Positions 24,025 through 37,800 are shown, numbered from the stretch's first letter. The stretch: DNA of 64,000 nucleotides from Linnemannia hyalina (GCA_019671135.1 JAHRHY010000011.1:310001-374000), one strand, 5' to 3'. A program made the numbers and translations. The notes: generated by a model not told the origin, from the sequence alone.

Positions 24025-27000
24025 CCGAGTCGTTCTTGATGAGCTCGGAGCGAGCGATGGCAATGGTGATGACTGGGGCCTATGCTTGGTGAGGGCCAAT
24101 GGCGATGTCGATAGTGGCAATGTCTCTGACAGGGTCTTTGTTGAGTGTGCTCTTGAAGATAATGAGGATGAGGAAGATGTGGCTGCTTGGCAGTCGGAAG
24201 GCATTGGGCGGTGTGATGACTTGCAAGTCGAAGACGTGCGGGTATGGCTGGTGGAGGAGGAGCGAGCCCTGCGAGGGCAGCGATCTTTTGCGAAGAGGTA
24301 TGAGAGCATCGAGGACCACGACATTTCTGACGAGGAAGAGAAGGAGTGAGAGGACGGCATTGGCTTGGATATTGACGACCGACGTGAGGGTCGCGCGGGA
24401 GGAGGTTGGGGTTGACGATGCAGTAATGGAGTATTGGAGTGTGAGGCCACACAACAGCAACGAGCTGAAGAATGTGTTGAGATTGGTGGGGATGATAATG
24501 AAGATGGTGAAGATGCAGTTATTTTGTGAACCATGAATTGAGTCGTAGCTAAACGTAGAAGGCAAGAAGGAAGAGGGAAGAGGGACGTGTCAATAAATGA
24601 AAACAATGGTCTAATCAGTCTGTTGTGGGTGACACATGGATGAAGAGATCAGAAAGTGTGTGACCACTACTAGATGGTCCCTGCACTTGCACAACCCACG
24701 TTGAAAAAGAATACGCCCCTCGCCTCGCCCTGGTTCGATACACACACAAACAGAAGTACTTTTGAGAGGCAGAAGGATTGGCAAGGAGTGAACACGGTAG
24801 ATTATGAATGGTTCAGAAAAAAAAAAACGAATACAACAAGGGCTGAATAAAGGGGGTGCGCATGCCGCCCAGGAACAAACCAAGGACAAAGGATGAACAA
24901 AAAAAGGAAGGAAATAAGGAGAAGGTTTGGTGCAAAAGGTTTGAGCTTATGGCGTGTAGTATACAACAAGCGGGGTATTAAGCGATCCAAAGGAGAGGGG
25001 CGAAAAAGAGTGGAAAGGGAAGAGAGAGGGAGAGAGGGAGAGAGGGAGAGAGCACGGAGGAAGGGAGGAGAGAGAAGAGGAAGCATTTCAATGGACCCTT
25101 GAGTTCACGCATCCGTCTATCTTGCACGTAGAAGACACTCATATGCATGCGCATGGAGGCCAATTGAACAATTACACCACGATACAAACAAAGAACTCCA
25201 AAAAAGGTGTCATCGAGGTGAGCTCGCATTGAACACAACAGAGTGTGTGAGTAGAAGAAGAGAGGCAAAAAGATGAGGATAGAGGGCTCACTCATTCTCC
25301 TTCTCATCTTCTCTCTGTTCATGCCCACACTGCTCGTATGTACCCCCGGAACTGCTCTCGTCTTTTCTTCTTTCTTCCAATGGTCTCAGTCGCCACTTGG
25401 TCTTTTTATATAGATGCGGGAAGGAGTGAGTGCCAGTTGGGTATGCTGGAATGCTGTAAACCATATAGGGAAAAGTGGCGAGTTGTGGGAAAAGGAAATG
25501 ATTTTTGTGGAGACATGGCGGATGAGGACGAGGGAGAAAGGAAGGAAGGAAAAGGAAAAGGGTATATGAATGTATGGCGGTGATTGACAGGTGTGTGTTT
25601 GTGCAGGATAATAGTTTGACCCGAGACCGTTGCACAGCAGGGCAGGGTGAGAACGAGAGAGGAGGAGGAGGGAGAAAGGTAAGGGTAAAAAGGGAGAGGA
25701 CAGAGGGAAGGGTATAGGGAGGAAAGAGAGTGCACAGGGGTTTCTTGCATACAAAGAAGCAACACACCGATCGTTGAGGAGAGGAAAGAATAATTGAATG
25801 GACCAAACGAAGAGATCATTCGTAATGGCCTTGTACAATGAAGAAGAAAAAAGGTGATCGGTAGGAGGTATGGGTGTGTTTGTGTGTTTGCGTGATGTGC
25901 GCGTGTGTGCAGCGGTAGGTCGAGTCAGGTAAGAGACAAAGATGCTAGGAAAATAATAAGAGGGAGTGCTAGGAGGGATGCAGAAGTGGTGTGAAGGGTG
26001 AATGCTGTTGCTGTCGAGGGAGGGTTGGATGCTGATGTGTAGAGACACCTACCGAGAGAGAGAGAGAGTGGAGGAAGAAGTGGATGGAGTGGAAGAAGGT
26101 GAAGGTGAATGCAGAAGAGAGGAGGAGGTGGAGTGAGATCAACAAAGGTGTATGAGTGTGGGTGAGTGTGTGGACAAGTGTATGAGTGGGAGTGAGAGTG
26201 GAGAGAGAGAGAGAGAGAGAATAGATATGAGAGAAGAAGAGATAGAGCGAGAGGGAGAGAGAGTCGTGGGAGTGGTGGTGTGGACAAGTGAGGGGGACAG
26301 AGACAAAGAAAGAGAGAAAAGAGTGCGTGCGGACGGTTATGAAGGAAGCAGAGATGAAAAGTGAAGTGGCGTAAGGAGATGTGGGAAATGAATCCGGGAA
26401 AGGGGAGGAGGGGGGAGAGATATATCGAGCACGCAGAACAGAACGAAAGTACTGTACTGTGCAGATCGCTACAAATGCAGTCGACTGGTGAGCTGACTGT
26501 CAAAAAGAAATCAAAAAGCTCACTTTGCATTTCCACAGATTAATACTGGCCCACAACAGTCAACAACCGCTGCTGCCTTGTTTTTGTTCCTGCGGTCCAT
26601 CTTCGCTTTTGTTCAAGTGGAGAAGGGAGACAATAACAACGATGCTTCTTGGTAATGGCGAAGCTTTTTTTTTTTTTGGTGTCTGATCAAAGAGTAAAGA
26701 TAGGGTACCAACACCTTGGGTCCCTATCAATTCGTCACACTCGATCAAAACAACAACGCTAATCTATCACTAGCCTTCTTTATACACGCAACAAACTCCC
26801 CATTTTGTTGTTCGTCAGTAGGCAGGTGTATCTGCTCACTCTCTGGCTAACAGAGTGGTCCACCCAGAGAGTATAGAAGAAATAAAGAAAAAAAAAGATG
26901 GCGCCCTTGCGCTCTCAATAGAGTTTATTTGAATTCATTCAGATCGGGCCGAGCTCATTGCATCCGCTGATCCATCCTTGCATCTCCCCATTCAACGATA

Positions 27001-28175
27001 GTCAGCTTTCTTTACTCTTCCGTACACTTTTTTTTTTCTTGATGCGGAACTCTTTGTTTACCTTTGAAATACATCTGATGGGAGGAGGACGATGATGGCG
27101 AGTTGATGCTGCGTCGTTTTCCTTCGTCCATTTATCCTTCGTTTTCCAACCTCCGCAACTCTTGTTCCCTCCAATTGGGTGTCGCGCTTGTTATGTCCCC
27201 TTCACCATTCGCTCTCTGTCTCTCTCTTTCACTCGAATATAAAAAATAACAATAGCCCTACCCCGCCAAAACCATCCCTGAACTCAAAAGGGTGCACAAA
27301 TAAACAGTTACATCATTACGCTCTGATGCTTGAGAGCCCTCCCTCCTAACCTTCAACTCCTCTCCATAAAACCCCATCACGATACAGGTGGTTTTGTCAT
27401 TTTTTATAGGAGGGTTTCGATCCAGGGGCAAAAACAAAGCGTGCAAGCGAACGATCTTACTCTAGTAGCAAGGTCAAGGGACTCTTTTCTCTTGTGTTCG
27501 TTGGACCAGCTGTTAGTAAGATTCTGTGATTGGATCGCGAGGCACGATAGGCTGGAGGGATGCGGACATAAAAGAACCAGCTCGAAGGAAAAGGGGAAAA
27601 AGATCTTTGCATGAATCTGGTCCAAACGCAGGTGGCAGAGTATAGATGGAAAATCCAGCAGGCTCTTCTTTGTCTTACCCGGCCCCAGGTCTCCTAACTA
27701 AAACCTACACCAATCGATCAGGGGATACAATCGTTGTTTTGTTTTGTTTTGTGTTTTGGTTGTCTCGGATTCTCATTTTTATTTTTCTTCCTGGACCATC
27801 CATCCACTCCTTCTTCGCATCCCCTCTGAGTTGTTCAGAAAGAAAAAAAATGTGAGGGCACGTGCAGGGTAGTTTTTGTTCATGAACGCAGAATATTGGG
27901 CGAAGGGAACAATATTTCAATTTTTCATGCAGAAGAAACAAGGGAAGGCTATATAATGTGGTTCGTGGAGACTCCATTGCCTTTCCCTTTTTGCCCTTCA
28001 TCCTTTCCCCCACTCCATCTGCATTAATGAACGCGTGGACGTGGAAAAACAAAGCAGCAGATTCCTCCCTCCACTTTTCCCAATTGCAAATTGAGACCGT
28101 CCGTTGTGTTGCCAAGACGTCCTTGATGGGAAAAAAAAGTGGAGTCGTACAGTACATTAGAAAAGTACAAGGAGC
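24025..28175. other. Long purine/pyrimidine-skewed gene-free region upstream of the receptor kinase
   Basis: About 4.1 kb separates the receptor start (24024) from the Artemis stop (28176). From about 24.9 to 26.4 kb the plus strand is purine-rich, with GA runs near 25015-25080, 26060-26085 and 26200-26255, so the strand of the receptor gene is CT-rich, as expected of a long fungal leader or promoter. Stop-poor reading frames on the minus strand here are serine/proline/leucine-rich artefacts of that skew. From 26.5 to 28.1 kb there is unremarkable sequence with the Artemis 3' region. A 5' untranslated intron is possible but I cannot place it. Confidence 0.55.
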
Positions 28176-31100
28176 TTAACCTTCGTCACTACTACTACTA
28201 CTCTCAATTACAACCACATCACTAGAGACAGCACACATCTCCCTAGTCCGCGAACGGCGAATTTCTCTAACCAACGTGACAGCAGGAGTGTTGCGCCGCG
28301 AGTGCGATTCCGGTCCTCCTCCATCTTGAGGATCAGTCTGGGCACGCGTCAATCGCGACGTTCGTTTGCGAGGAGGGGACCATGCCAATTGTGCAAAAAT
28401 ATTACTCCCTCGTGGCTTTTCTACCCGCAGCGACGTCAACGAGGCCATCGAGTCGAATGCAGAAGAACGAGGTATCCTCGTAGTTGTTTCTAAAGCACGT
28501 CGAGAGTGCCTTGCAGCAGATGGGGATGTGGATCGATAACGCGGGGTAGCGCCATCTCCTGACTTTGTAGGGCTTTCTCCGAGAGCGATGACTTTGCCGT
28601 GATAGGGTGTCCGTGATGGAGGCGTCTTTGGTAAAGAGGGAGGAGGCAAGGAGTAGAGACAGTCGGCAACGGTAATGTCAGGATCAACCACCTCTGCAGC
28701 GGCAGACAGAATAGACAGGGCAGCAGAAAGGTCGCTCGAGAGGGAAATGGGGTTGTTCTTGTCGAACCCAGCCTCAGCAGACTTGAATGAGTTAACATCA
28801 AAAGTCTTTTCTGGAAGGCCAAGGGAACTCAGGATGGAGTCTGGACTGGAAGTCACATACCCCTCAGGGGTCGCCGGCTCAGTTCTTGATCTGTCGGTCG
28901 ATCTGTCCGTTAACCTCCCCGTCGATATATCATGTCCTAGATCGCTCTCTCCATATTCCTCCCTTCCCTCGTCGTCGTCGTCGACGTTGTCGAGATTTAA
29001 GATCACACTTCGAGAAAGGATGACTGTACTCTGGTTATACCACTGCTTTGATGCACTTCCTCCTCCCAACTGCCGACTGCTGTCTTCCTCAGTCCTGCTC
29101 ACGTCGGATCGATGACCATTTCTGAACATATCGCTATTGTATCGGCCAGACCTGCTGTGTAGCTCTGAAAACTCTTCCTCTGTCGTCTCCTGGGCCATAC
29201 TACTCTGTCCTCCATAATACGACAACAACCGTTTGCGTTTCTTTTCGACGAGTGCCAGATCCACTGAGAGCGGTCCATCCTCCAAACTCGACCCCTCTTC
29301 CTCCTTCTCCTCTTTCTCCAGACTTGCTGTGTTCCGCAGTTGGCGCTTCAGCTTGTCCATCTTTTTGCGGAGGTGCCTCGACCGCGGTGACAGTGGTGTA
29401 CCGTCTGAAGCTCGATGGACGCCAGTTGTAGTATAATGGCCCGTGCGAGGCCGTGAAGATCCCACATCTGGCGTCACGATACCACCCGTTTCGTTGTTCA
29501 TGTCCAGAATTTGATAGACGGCCTTGACATGCTGAAAGTCTTGAAAGTCTGTCGTCACACCGTCTGTCATGAGCGGTTCTCGATCCCGGTACTCCTCCAC
29601 ATCCAAGGACACACCTGATCGTTGTGGCATGTAGGGTGCAAGCAGGGTGACAATCTCGCGATTGGATCGAAAGAGGGTATGTGTCATGGCGTCGCGATGT
29701 AACACACAAGGGAACAGAGCCCGCGGGGAGACCAGCTCAACCAGCTGCTGCAGTTCCGATAAACTCGCGTGACAACCATAATTAAAATACTATTCAGTAT
29801 GATACAGAAATGAGAATGGTCAGTTGATGTGTTACACGGTGTGCAATAAGTCAAGCGAGGAGAAGACAAAAGGTCGCGTTACATAGAATAGGTCATCACG
29901 CTTTCCGATGGACGGCGGCAATCGTTCCTTGATCGTGTAAGTATTGCTCCTTCCGGTGACAATACCTTTCGCAATAATCCCTTCCTCAACATCCTGTCGT
30001 CCCTGTCGAAGCAATGGCGAAAACCAAGAAACATTCGGCTGGATTCGAATAAGCATCCTCGACCCAGCATGCTCGCCTCCTGCTCCTCCATATCCGCAAG
30101 TCTTGTCCAATCGACACGAATGAAACCTGGCAGTGGATCCGTCGACTGTCAGATGTGGCAAGATCTTGGGTGAAATTAAATCGTCAATGGCCTCGTAAAG
30201 TTCGTAGAGGTAGGGCGAGACGTGGATTTTCGTGTGAAACGCCTTGGAGAGCCCGATCCAAATGTCCTCATATCCAAACGTCCAGGCGTCGATGTAGTAA
30301 TGCGCCAGTCGTGGTCTCCGATTAATAAAAGTCACCAAGTCCGATATTGCATATTCCTATGCAAAAAAATATGCCAAAGTTAATAATTGGCGACATTCGA
30401 GTCATGCGGAGCAAATTGACGAGAAAAAAGAAGGTAGGTCAATAAACTCACTCTGCTGGGGAACTTTTCAAAGGCAGGATGACAGCAAGTGGTGTCGAGA
30501 TAGAGTCGGTCGATCTGCTGCTTGGATGACGAGAATGCCGGCATAGCTCGTAGTCCTTGCAAGTCAATTGCTTCGTTCCTGGCGTCTCCCGTGTACAATA
30601 TGCAACAGCGGTCGTCCTGTATCAAAAACCTATGTGAGATTAAAAGAAAAGAGCATTAGTCATATAGGGTGCATGAAAAAGCAAGCACGCAAAGAGGCGG
30701 AAACTACGCACATGACTGCTCCTGGACAATGATGAGCCGGAATAAGACTGATCCTTGCCCTCCGACCATTTCCCAAGTCCAGGTAATGCGATTCATCGGT
30801 GACAAGAGGACGCTAGTACAAACAAGACATGTATTGCGCGTTAGTTCTTGGATCAAAGACTAACATTTCCGATATTGCACGTAGGGTGAGCCAACGGTAC
30901 CCACCATAAAGGGTGTGAGATGTGCATATTTTCGACAGAGGACCCCATCTTCGCCAGACTCAAAGGCGAGCTGCTTAGACCTAGTGGCCAGCATCGGGAG
31001 CCATCGAGCCGTAATTGGTGAGCAATATATAGGAGAATCCCATGTTAGAGCTGCGAGTCCAGCAAGATGGTCACTGTGGACGTGTGAGAGCAGGTAGACC

Positions 31101-31177
31101 TTGACGCCGGGCCGGACCCGGAAGTTGTCGATGGACACTGTGGGGAACTCGCGAATGAGCCCATCAAAGGTGGACAT
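28176..31177 (-). CDS. DCLRE1C: Artemis/SNM1-family DNA repair nuclease (879 aa, 5 exons)
   Basis: This family opens hairpins and trims DNA ends or interstrand crosslinks. Exons, 5' to 3': 31177-30905, 30812-30712, 30629-30452, 30356-29883 and 29789-28176, 2640 bases in frame. The start MSTFDGLIREFPTVSIDNF resembles animal Artemis more than Pso2/SNM1. Metallo-beta-lactamase motifs are HVHSDH (His32, His34, Asp36, His37), AHHCPGAVMFLI, LYTGDAR and LYLDTTCCHPAF. The beta-CASP/DRMBL part contains HYYIDAWTFGYED, VHVSPYLYELY, HLTVDGST and RMLIRIQPNVSWF. After about residue 390 the protein is a disordered, Ser/Arg-rich tail of nearly 500 residues ending in a Ser-Glu run, longer than in human Artemis. 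The tail may bind end-joining factors, as it does in animals, but no known motif is visible. The alternative call is a Pso2-like crosslink nuclease. Confidence 0.9.
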
Positions 31178-32727
31178 GCTTCATGCACGCACGAGGGGGG
31201 TTGTGGGTTTAGGCGAATGTACAATTGCGCGAGTTGAAGGAAAAGTAGGAGGTAATCAGGTTGTGAATGTAAAAGAAGAGCAAACAAGGTGCGTTGAGAT
31301 GCAAAGACAGAGAGAGGAAGGAACCAATTCCTTCTTTGGGTAGGTCGAAAAATAAACAACAAGGTTCCTGGTTTTTGGTGGCGCACAAGCCCACTAACAA
31401 ACAAAACAAGGCTGGTATCTCTCTCACCTTCGTCTGTCAATTGTGTCTCTCTTCCATTCTTATTTGCATCTCGGTAGGGCCGTTTCCCTGTTCGTCCTGT
31501 TCTTCTTTATGTTGTTGCAAAATTGCCTCCGCCCAAAAGGGTGGCTGAAACCCTCGATTTTTTGTTTTCTACGATGACCATTTTTATATATCTGATCCCT
31601 TGGGGTCACGGAGGCAGACACAGCCGTCAGTGATTGTGCCTGGGATCAATATCAAAGTCGAAAACAGGTAGGGTGATGGTGCCTGGATGGGGATCAACCT
31701 TCTTTTTGGGTGCTCTACCTACAATAATGCACGAAGACAATGCAGGCCAGGGATTGTAACATAAGCGTGGCTGCCTTTGCCTTTTTTTTGAATCCACATC
31801 GCTTGTTCTAACAAAGTGGTACTGTATGTAACTTTTGTGGGCAGATGGGCGGAAGAGCTGAGAAGATGGCCAGGCTGGAACTTGTCAAGTCATGGAGCCA
31901 TCTTTATTTTTGTTTGCATCTAGCAATCAACCTGTTTCACTGATATCAAAAAAAAAAAAAAAAAAAAAAATGATATTACCCATACCCCTGTCTTTTGTTT
32001 TCCCGTCCTGGAAGAGAAAAGGCCTCATCTCCTCCTAATGCCGAGTGTATGTTTATCAACGATGTCCTTGGTAAGCGCTCTCTTTCGCAACCAAGTTTTG
32101 ATCTTCGTTGATGAGAATTGACATTCATGCAAGTGAAGCAGAAAACAAGTATCGTCCCTTCTGTCTGTCCAGGCTTAATTCTGACCTATTGTGTATTGTA
32201 CGTACGAAAAGAGGCTAAAGGGAGGATGCCCTGTTCTTTCTTTTGTTTCTTTCCTCCACGTTCATGCATGAACCATTGGTCAAGTTGATAGTTTCCTTAT
32301 CTGTCTTTTCCTTGTCTTGTTTGTTTCGCCCACTCCGGCAAGGAGACAAAAATAACCCCTGTCTCCCCATTTTGCCCAAATCTAATCCGTCCTTCCGTGG
32401 GAAAGGTGGAAAAAAGGAAACCTTCTTGATGTCGATATGTCGTTCCTTTTTCTCTTTGTTGAAAGGGGTTTTTTACTGTTCGCCGATTTGCTTCGTCAAC
32501 TTCGTTCCTTCTTGCTAACATAGCTACTAGCTAGAGTCAAATTTTAAGAATGCAAATGATGGTTTTATTGTTGAACTATGGTGCTGAAAAATAGCAAAGA
32601 ATGTATTAAGATGTATGGTGGGATATGACAAAGATGAATAGCTATTGTTTTCCGTTCCTGACGAAGGGTGCTTTGGGACTCGACCTGAGGTGGGTCAGAG
32701 AGAGAACCAAAGGAAAGGAAATGGACT
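31178..32727. other. Intergenic region with an A23 tract
   Basis: This is the promoter side of the Artemis gene and the 3' side of the small gene at 32728. It contains a run of 23 adenines at 31948-31970. Reading frames here are short and show no recognisable motif or intron pattern. I see nothing else in it. Confidence 0.6.
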
Positions 32728-32976
32728 TTAGAGCTTAGCACGAACGGTATGTGCTTGAGAGTTGTTGCGGTTCTGGGACTTGAAGTAGGGCTCCATTTCG
32801 TCAAAGAGGTCGTGGGGGGTCGATGAGTTGACTCGAGGTGCTTGGAGTTCGACCATGGAGATCTCGTGGTAGTGGGGTTGGGTTACGGGAGAGGCGGTGT
32901 CGACTTGGTGGACGACCGAGTTCTTGAGCTCGGCACCAGAGGTGAGGTCGATGATGACTGCTTCGGTTCTGTCCAT
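32728..32976 (-). CDS. Small hypothetical protein (82 aa)
   Basis: A single-exon frame starts at the ATG at 32976 and ends at 32728. The frame stays open further upstream, but that part is phenylalanine/serine-rich leader, whereas the coding part looks like ordinary protein with C-ending codons. The start MDRTEAVIIDLTSG is preceded by a TATAAATA box about 85 bases upstream. The protein is polar, with no signal peptide or membrane helix; a C-terminal HDLFDEMEPYFKSQNRN segment could form an amphipathic helix. A stand-alone small regulator or a stress-induced protein are possibilities, but I recognise no family. Confidence 0.6.
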   Translation of the reverse strand: MDRTEAVIIDLTSGAELKNSVVHQVDTASPVTQPHYHEISMVELQAPRVNSSTPHDLFDEMEPYFKSQNRNNSQAHTVRAKL

Positions 32977-34399
32977 TGTTGTTGTGGAGAAGGAGTATAT
33001 GTGTGTTGTGGGGAGGAGGAAGTGAAGATGGAAAGAAGAACGACAGGAGAGGATTGTATTTATATGAAAAAAAAAGGTGGTGGCACTGGCCAAGTGTGTT
33101 CATGTGTGGCTTCGGACAAACCCCAACAGAACGAACGAATCAATTGGATCCATTTCTTTCAGACTCCTTTTTTTATCCCCAAAAACACAATTTCCGAAGC
33201 AAAAAAGCGCACTGACTTGTCACTACGATGTGTCCATGTGTAGGGGTCCGTTGGTTGGTAGGGTATAAACCCATTAGAAAAGAAAAGAAAAGAAAAATAC
33301 ACAAACAAACAAGCACCCAACAAAAAAAAAAAAAAAAAAAAAAAATGATACGGATAGGATTCGACAACAGGCGAACAAAGAGCTAGCCTAGCCAAGCGAA
33401 CATCAACAAAAGAGGTGAAAAGGCACACTGCCATCCGATTCTCTAGTAAGGCGGCTCAGGGCAAATGAAAACAATGTTGCCGCCTGTCTTTTGTGTCCGG
33501 CTCAAGAAAAAATGTTGTGCAAAGTAAATGCGATATGGTAGGTTAGAGCAAAAGCAACGATGTGGTTAAGGATGTTTGTGGTGAGGGAGAATTTGTGAAA
33601 GAGAACAACGAGTTCATGTCAAAGAGACAAAGATAGTCGATGGAGATGCAGACCCTGAGGCCATCGAGGGTTCAACTTGTCATGGGCGGATTGGCGGCTT
33701 CAAGACCTATGAAAAAAGCGGCATAAAATAAATAAGGCAGGGTGTGGTGAACATATGGATTGCGCCTCGGATGCTACACCAGTAGGGGGGAAGGGGTGTT
33801 GGTGGTGGTAATGCCTGTAGCTGTCAGTATGATGAGGTGTGGATATTGCATCTGTCGACCAAGCGTGGGGAAGTAAGAAAGGGAGGATAGTGCTACATCC
33901 CTTGGGTAGGCATTGAACGCGATTGAACAAGCCATCCCCTTCTATGAAGACATCACATCTATAGTTGCTTGTACCTTGCATGTACGTGGCACGCAGCAGC
34001 AAGTTCGGCCAATTAGAATACGTGTCACCATCAAAGCTTTTTTTTTTTTCTCTTCAGACAGAAAGTGTCCTTGTGTGAGTGTGTGCTCTTTGTATTATTA
34101 TTGAGATTCTTGACTCTCTCACACTTCCCTCAGCCCCTCTTCCCCTCTTTCTTCTTCTCCTCTTCTCCTTCTTCTTCTTCTTCTTCTACTTTTATTGTCG
34201 CGTCACGTTTGGCTGCAAACACACGCCTCCTCCTAATACTTACTCCCCTCTACCGGCCTCATCATCTTCACCGCCACATCTCTCGCAACCAGCTAGCCAC
34301 GTCGTGAGATTCTCTCACTTTTCATACGACACACCATACATACACCAATACAACAAACTACCCTCGTACAGGACTAGCACGCAATAAACCTACTTGACC
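32977..34399. other. Divergent intergenic region between the small gene and the giant acidic-Trp gene
   Basis: The region holds an A24 tract at 33322-33345 and, closer to the giant gene, a pyrimidine-rich leader with CTT repeats around 34150-34190. The last 80 bases before the ATG at 34400 are CA-rich, typical of a fungal 5' leader. No coding sequence is supported. Confidence 0.55.
33057..33064 (-). promoter_or_regulatory. TATA box of the 82-aa gene
   Basis: On the minus strand the sequence reads TATAAATA, located about 80-90 bases upstream of the ATG at 32976. The spacing suits a TATA-driven fungal promoter with a short CA-rich leader. Confidence 0.55.
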
Positions 34400-34773
34400 A
34401 TGGCCACGCCCCACCATAACCATCACCACCACGTCCAATACGTCCACGACAGCGAAGACACCTCAGACTCAAATGAAGAGTTTGCCAGTGCCTCCGAGGG
34501 TGACGATGACCTGCCATGGGAACCCGTCGTCATCAGGAGTCCAACCATCTCCAGGCAGAGTCCCATCTCCCCCGCCCCGTCTTCTTCTCAGGTTCAGGTC
34601 GAAACCCCTCGTCCAGCCCACGCTATCGCCACCCCTACCAACGCGACCACGACGACAGGAACAACAACAATAACGAGAAGCACGTCTTCTTCGTCTTCAA
34701 GTGTCGCCACTACCACAACTACGACGACCTCACGGGCCTTGACAGCTACCACAAGCTCCTATGAGCAACAACA

Positions 34774-34804
<31 letters not shown>

Positions 34805-37800
34805 CACCAAGAACAGCATGATTTTGACCAAGGACGCCAGGAACACTACCACTACCAGCAACAGTCCCATGATGCCTCGCCTCATCTTCACTCGCATCGC
34901 GAACAAGATCAACAATGGGAGCAACAGCAACATCACCAACAACAGCAGCAGCAATGGACCCCTACATCTGTCCAGCTTGATGCTTCAACCCCAAGGACAT
35001 ATCACGCTCACCGCGAGTTCTCGTCCTCTTCGTCGTCCTCGACGCGGCCACAGGGAAGCCCTTCACAACCCCCTCGCGGAGCAGCACCCAAACTGAGAGA
35101 ACGGATGCGACAGAGTCCTGTCCTTCACTCAAGAATTGTGCAGGCCTATCTAGACCCCAATGCGTCTCAGGCTCAGCGTCAACAGCAGCAACACGTATCT
35201 TCCGAGAATGTCCGTCAGGCTTGGCTGCAGGACGCTCATCAGGAAAGCAGTGAAGATGACACAGAGGAGGAACGGGAACAGGAACACCAACATACTTCAC
35301 CAATTCGTCCCACACCCACTCGTTTGCACATCCCAGTCGTCCATCATCCAGTTGTGCCATTACCAATCCAAGGTAGCACATCACCAACAAGTTTCTGTAT
35401 CCTTACTCCTCACACCATTTCTTCCCCTTTCCGTTTGCTAATTGTTCTAAATATTGTTTTCTTATAGTTGCTCCTGTTCCAAGTTTTGAGGCACCTTCAC
35501 CTGTGGATCAGCACGACACGGAGCAATCTTGGAACGAGTGGAATGAGGACGAATACGAGGACCAAGTTCACTCAGACCACCACCACCAGGAGGAGACTGC
35601 ATGGGGCTTTGACGGCCAGATCGACATTGAGGGTGGCGCTCAGCCTGCCGAACAACAAGTGGAGGAGGCTTGGGGTTTTGATGAACCCGTCGACATTGAA
35701 GGAGGGGCTTTGCCTCAGGTTGCAGAGCCAGCAGCGGAGACAGCCCGGGGGATTGACGACAACATTAACGTTGAAGGAGAAGCCCACTCGGGAGAACAAG
35801 CAGAGGCTGCTTGGGGATTCGACGATGATATCCAAGTCGAAGAGAATGTGCAGGAACAGCCACACACAGAGCCAGCCCAGGACCCCAACAATGCTCATGT
35901 CAAGGAGGAGGAGCAACCACGCGCCCATCATGACGAGACAGCTTGGAGCTTCGATGATAACCTGCATGTGGAGGAGACTATGCAGCCGGATCTGCAACAA
36001 GTCGAGGCCGCCTGGGGCTTTGATGATAACACTGACATTGAAGGCGATATCCAGGCAGAGGATCTCTCACCAGAGCCCATCGCAGTCGTCGAAAACACCA
36101 CTCAGCTTGTCGAGACCGCCCACCCAGATCAGCATCAAGGAGGGTCAGCCTGGGACAATGACGACAACATTCATATCGACGAGACCGCTCAACCAGGACA
36201 ACATCAAGCAGAGTCAGCCTGGGGTTTTGACGACACCATCGATATCGTCACCACTACTGCTACTCATGAGCATCAGCATCCGGAAACGACTGCAGACGTC
36301 GAAGTGGGGGCCAGCGTCGACATGAGCAGCACGGCATCGGACGATCATCATGTCGGAGCTTCTTGGGGTTTCGAGGACAAAATTGAGATCGACGACACTC
36401 CACAAGTTGAGCAGATCGAGTCTGCATGGGGCTTTGATGAGCCTATCGCGGTCGATGGACATATCAGTGAACGCGAGGTTGAGCAGGCCGACAACTCTAC
36501 CGCCGCTGTGGAACCAACCTACCCTACCATGCACCAGGCTCACGAGAGTGATGCAGATTCGTGGGACTATGACGACCAAGCTATCGAGCTCATCGAGGAG
36601 GCTGCTGTCCAGGAAATTCACTCTGGTTCCTTTGCCGCCGATGAGCATGTAAGTCGAAAATAGCTTTTGACAGCTCGTCCAAGGAGTTATATTTATTTAT
36701 GCCTCTTTACTCACACTGCGCCATTGACCCTTAACTTCTTCTCTAGGACGACAATCTTGATCGACAGGATTTCCAACCATCTCACGCCAGCACGACGGAT
36801 GACTCCTTCTCAGAGCATGTTGTGATGCCACCCTATTCAGCGACACCAACCGCCGACAATTACGAGGACGACCGGGAGTTGGCAGTAGTTGTTGATCATA
36901 CCACAACGGACGGATCGCACCAACTGGTTCAAGAACACCCCCCACACGCCGACGCTACTGTTTCTGAATCTGACAACCATCACAATCTGTATCACACGGT
37001 GCCTGACGACGCCCACAGCGCTGAATCTGCTGGACCGAGCGATGCTGTTGAGGTGACTGAAGCCGAGCAGTCATGGGGGTTTGATATGGGCGAGGTTATT
37101 GGAGGCGAAAATCTCGAATCGGCCGCGCTGGACAACCCTTTGAGTGAAATTGCTCAGGAACCTTACCAGCATGAGGAAGCCCATGTCGTATCATCAGCAG
37201 ACGACAACACCAACAGCCAGATCGAACAGGAATCTTTCGTGGCAAGCACAGTTGAGGCGACTGAAGGCGTTATTGAAAACATTAAAGCAGCAGCCATTGC
37301 TGATGAGACTGAGCGCGCCGACCAAGCAAGCGACGATGAGCATGACTCTGAAGTCAGAGAGGTACGTGCTAGATTTGCTTTTCAAGAAATTGAAGTCATT
37401 GCTAACAACGATTTCAAACATTTTGCTAACCCTTCTCTACCACTCTATCACCTGCTTTGTTTAGGTCTTGTTTGCTACTCAGCATACCCCAGTCGCCATT
37501 CCAGAGGAGGGCGAGAGCTCCGAAATCTCACCATTCGCAACCAACTCTCGAGCTCATTCTGGAAACTCGGTGTCTTTCGACGACAGCAAGCCTTATTACG
37601 CTGATGCCGCTGTTACTTCAAACCTCCTTGTGAAGGAAGACGCCGCACCATCGCACCGGCCTGATTCTAGAGGAAGCATTGGCGAACCGAGGCGGTCCGC
37701 GTCTGACTCAGAAGGTAGCGACATTTATGGCGACCTTTCGACTGCCTACACTGGCAGGAATATGCCTTCCAACCGCTTGAACGAAATCCTCGATGACGAC

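Noticed and set aside
25386..26536. Minus-strand frames of up to 220 codons upstream of the receptor kinase
   Set aside because: They consist of Ser, Pro, Leu and His runs produced by the GA/CT skew, without domain or splice support.
27705..28157. A 150-codon minus-strand frame just downstream of the Artemis gene
   Set aside because: No motif, poor codon use, and it overlaps the expected Artemis 3' region. It is probably chance.
31941..31977. A23 tract flanked by TGATAT on both sides, like a retroposed poly(A) tail with target-site duplication
   Set aside because: The flanking match is only six bases, there is no recognisable inserted sequence next to the tract, and other A tracts of similar length occur in this window without repeats.
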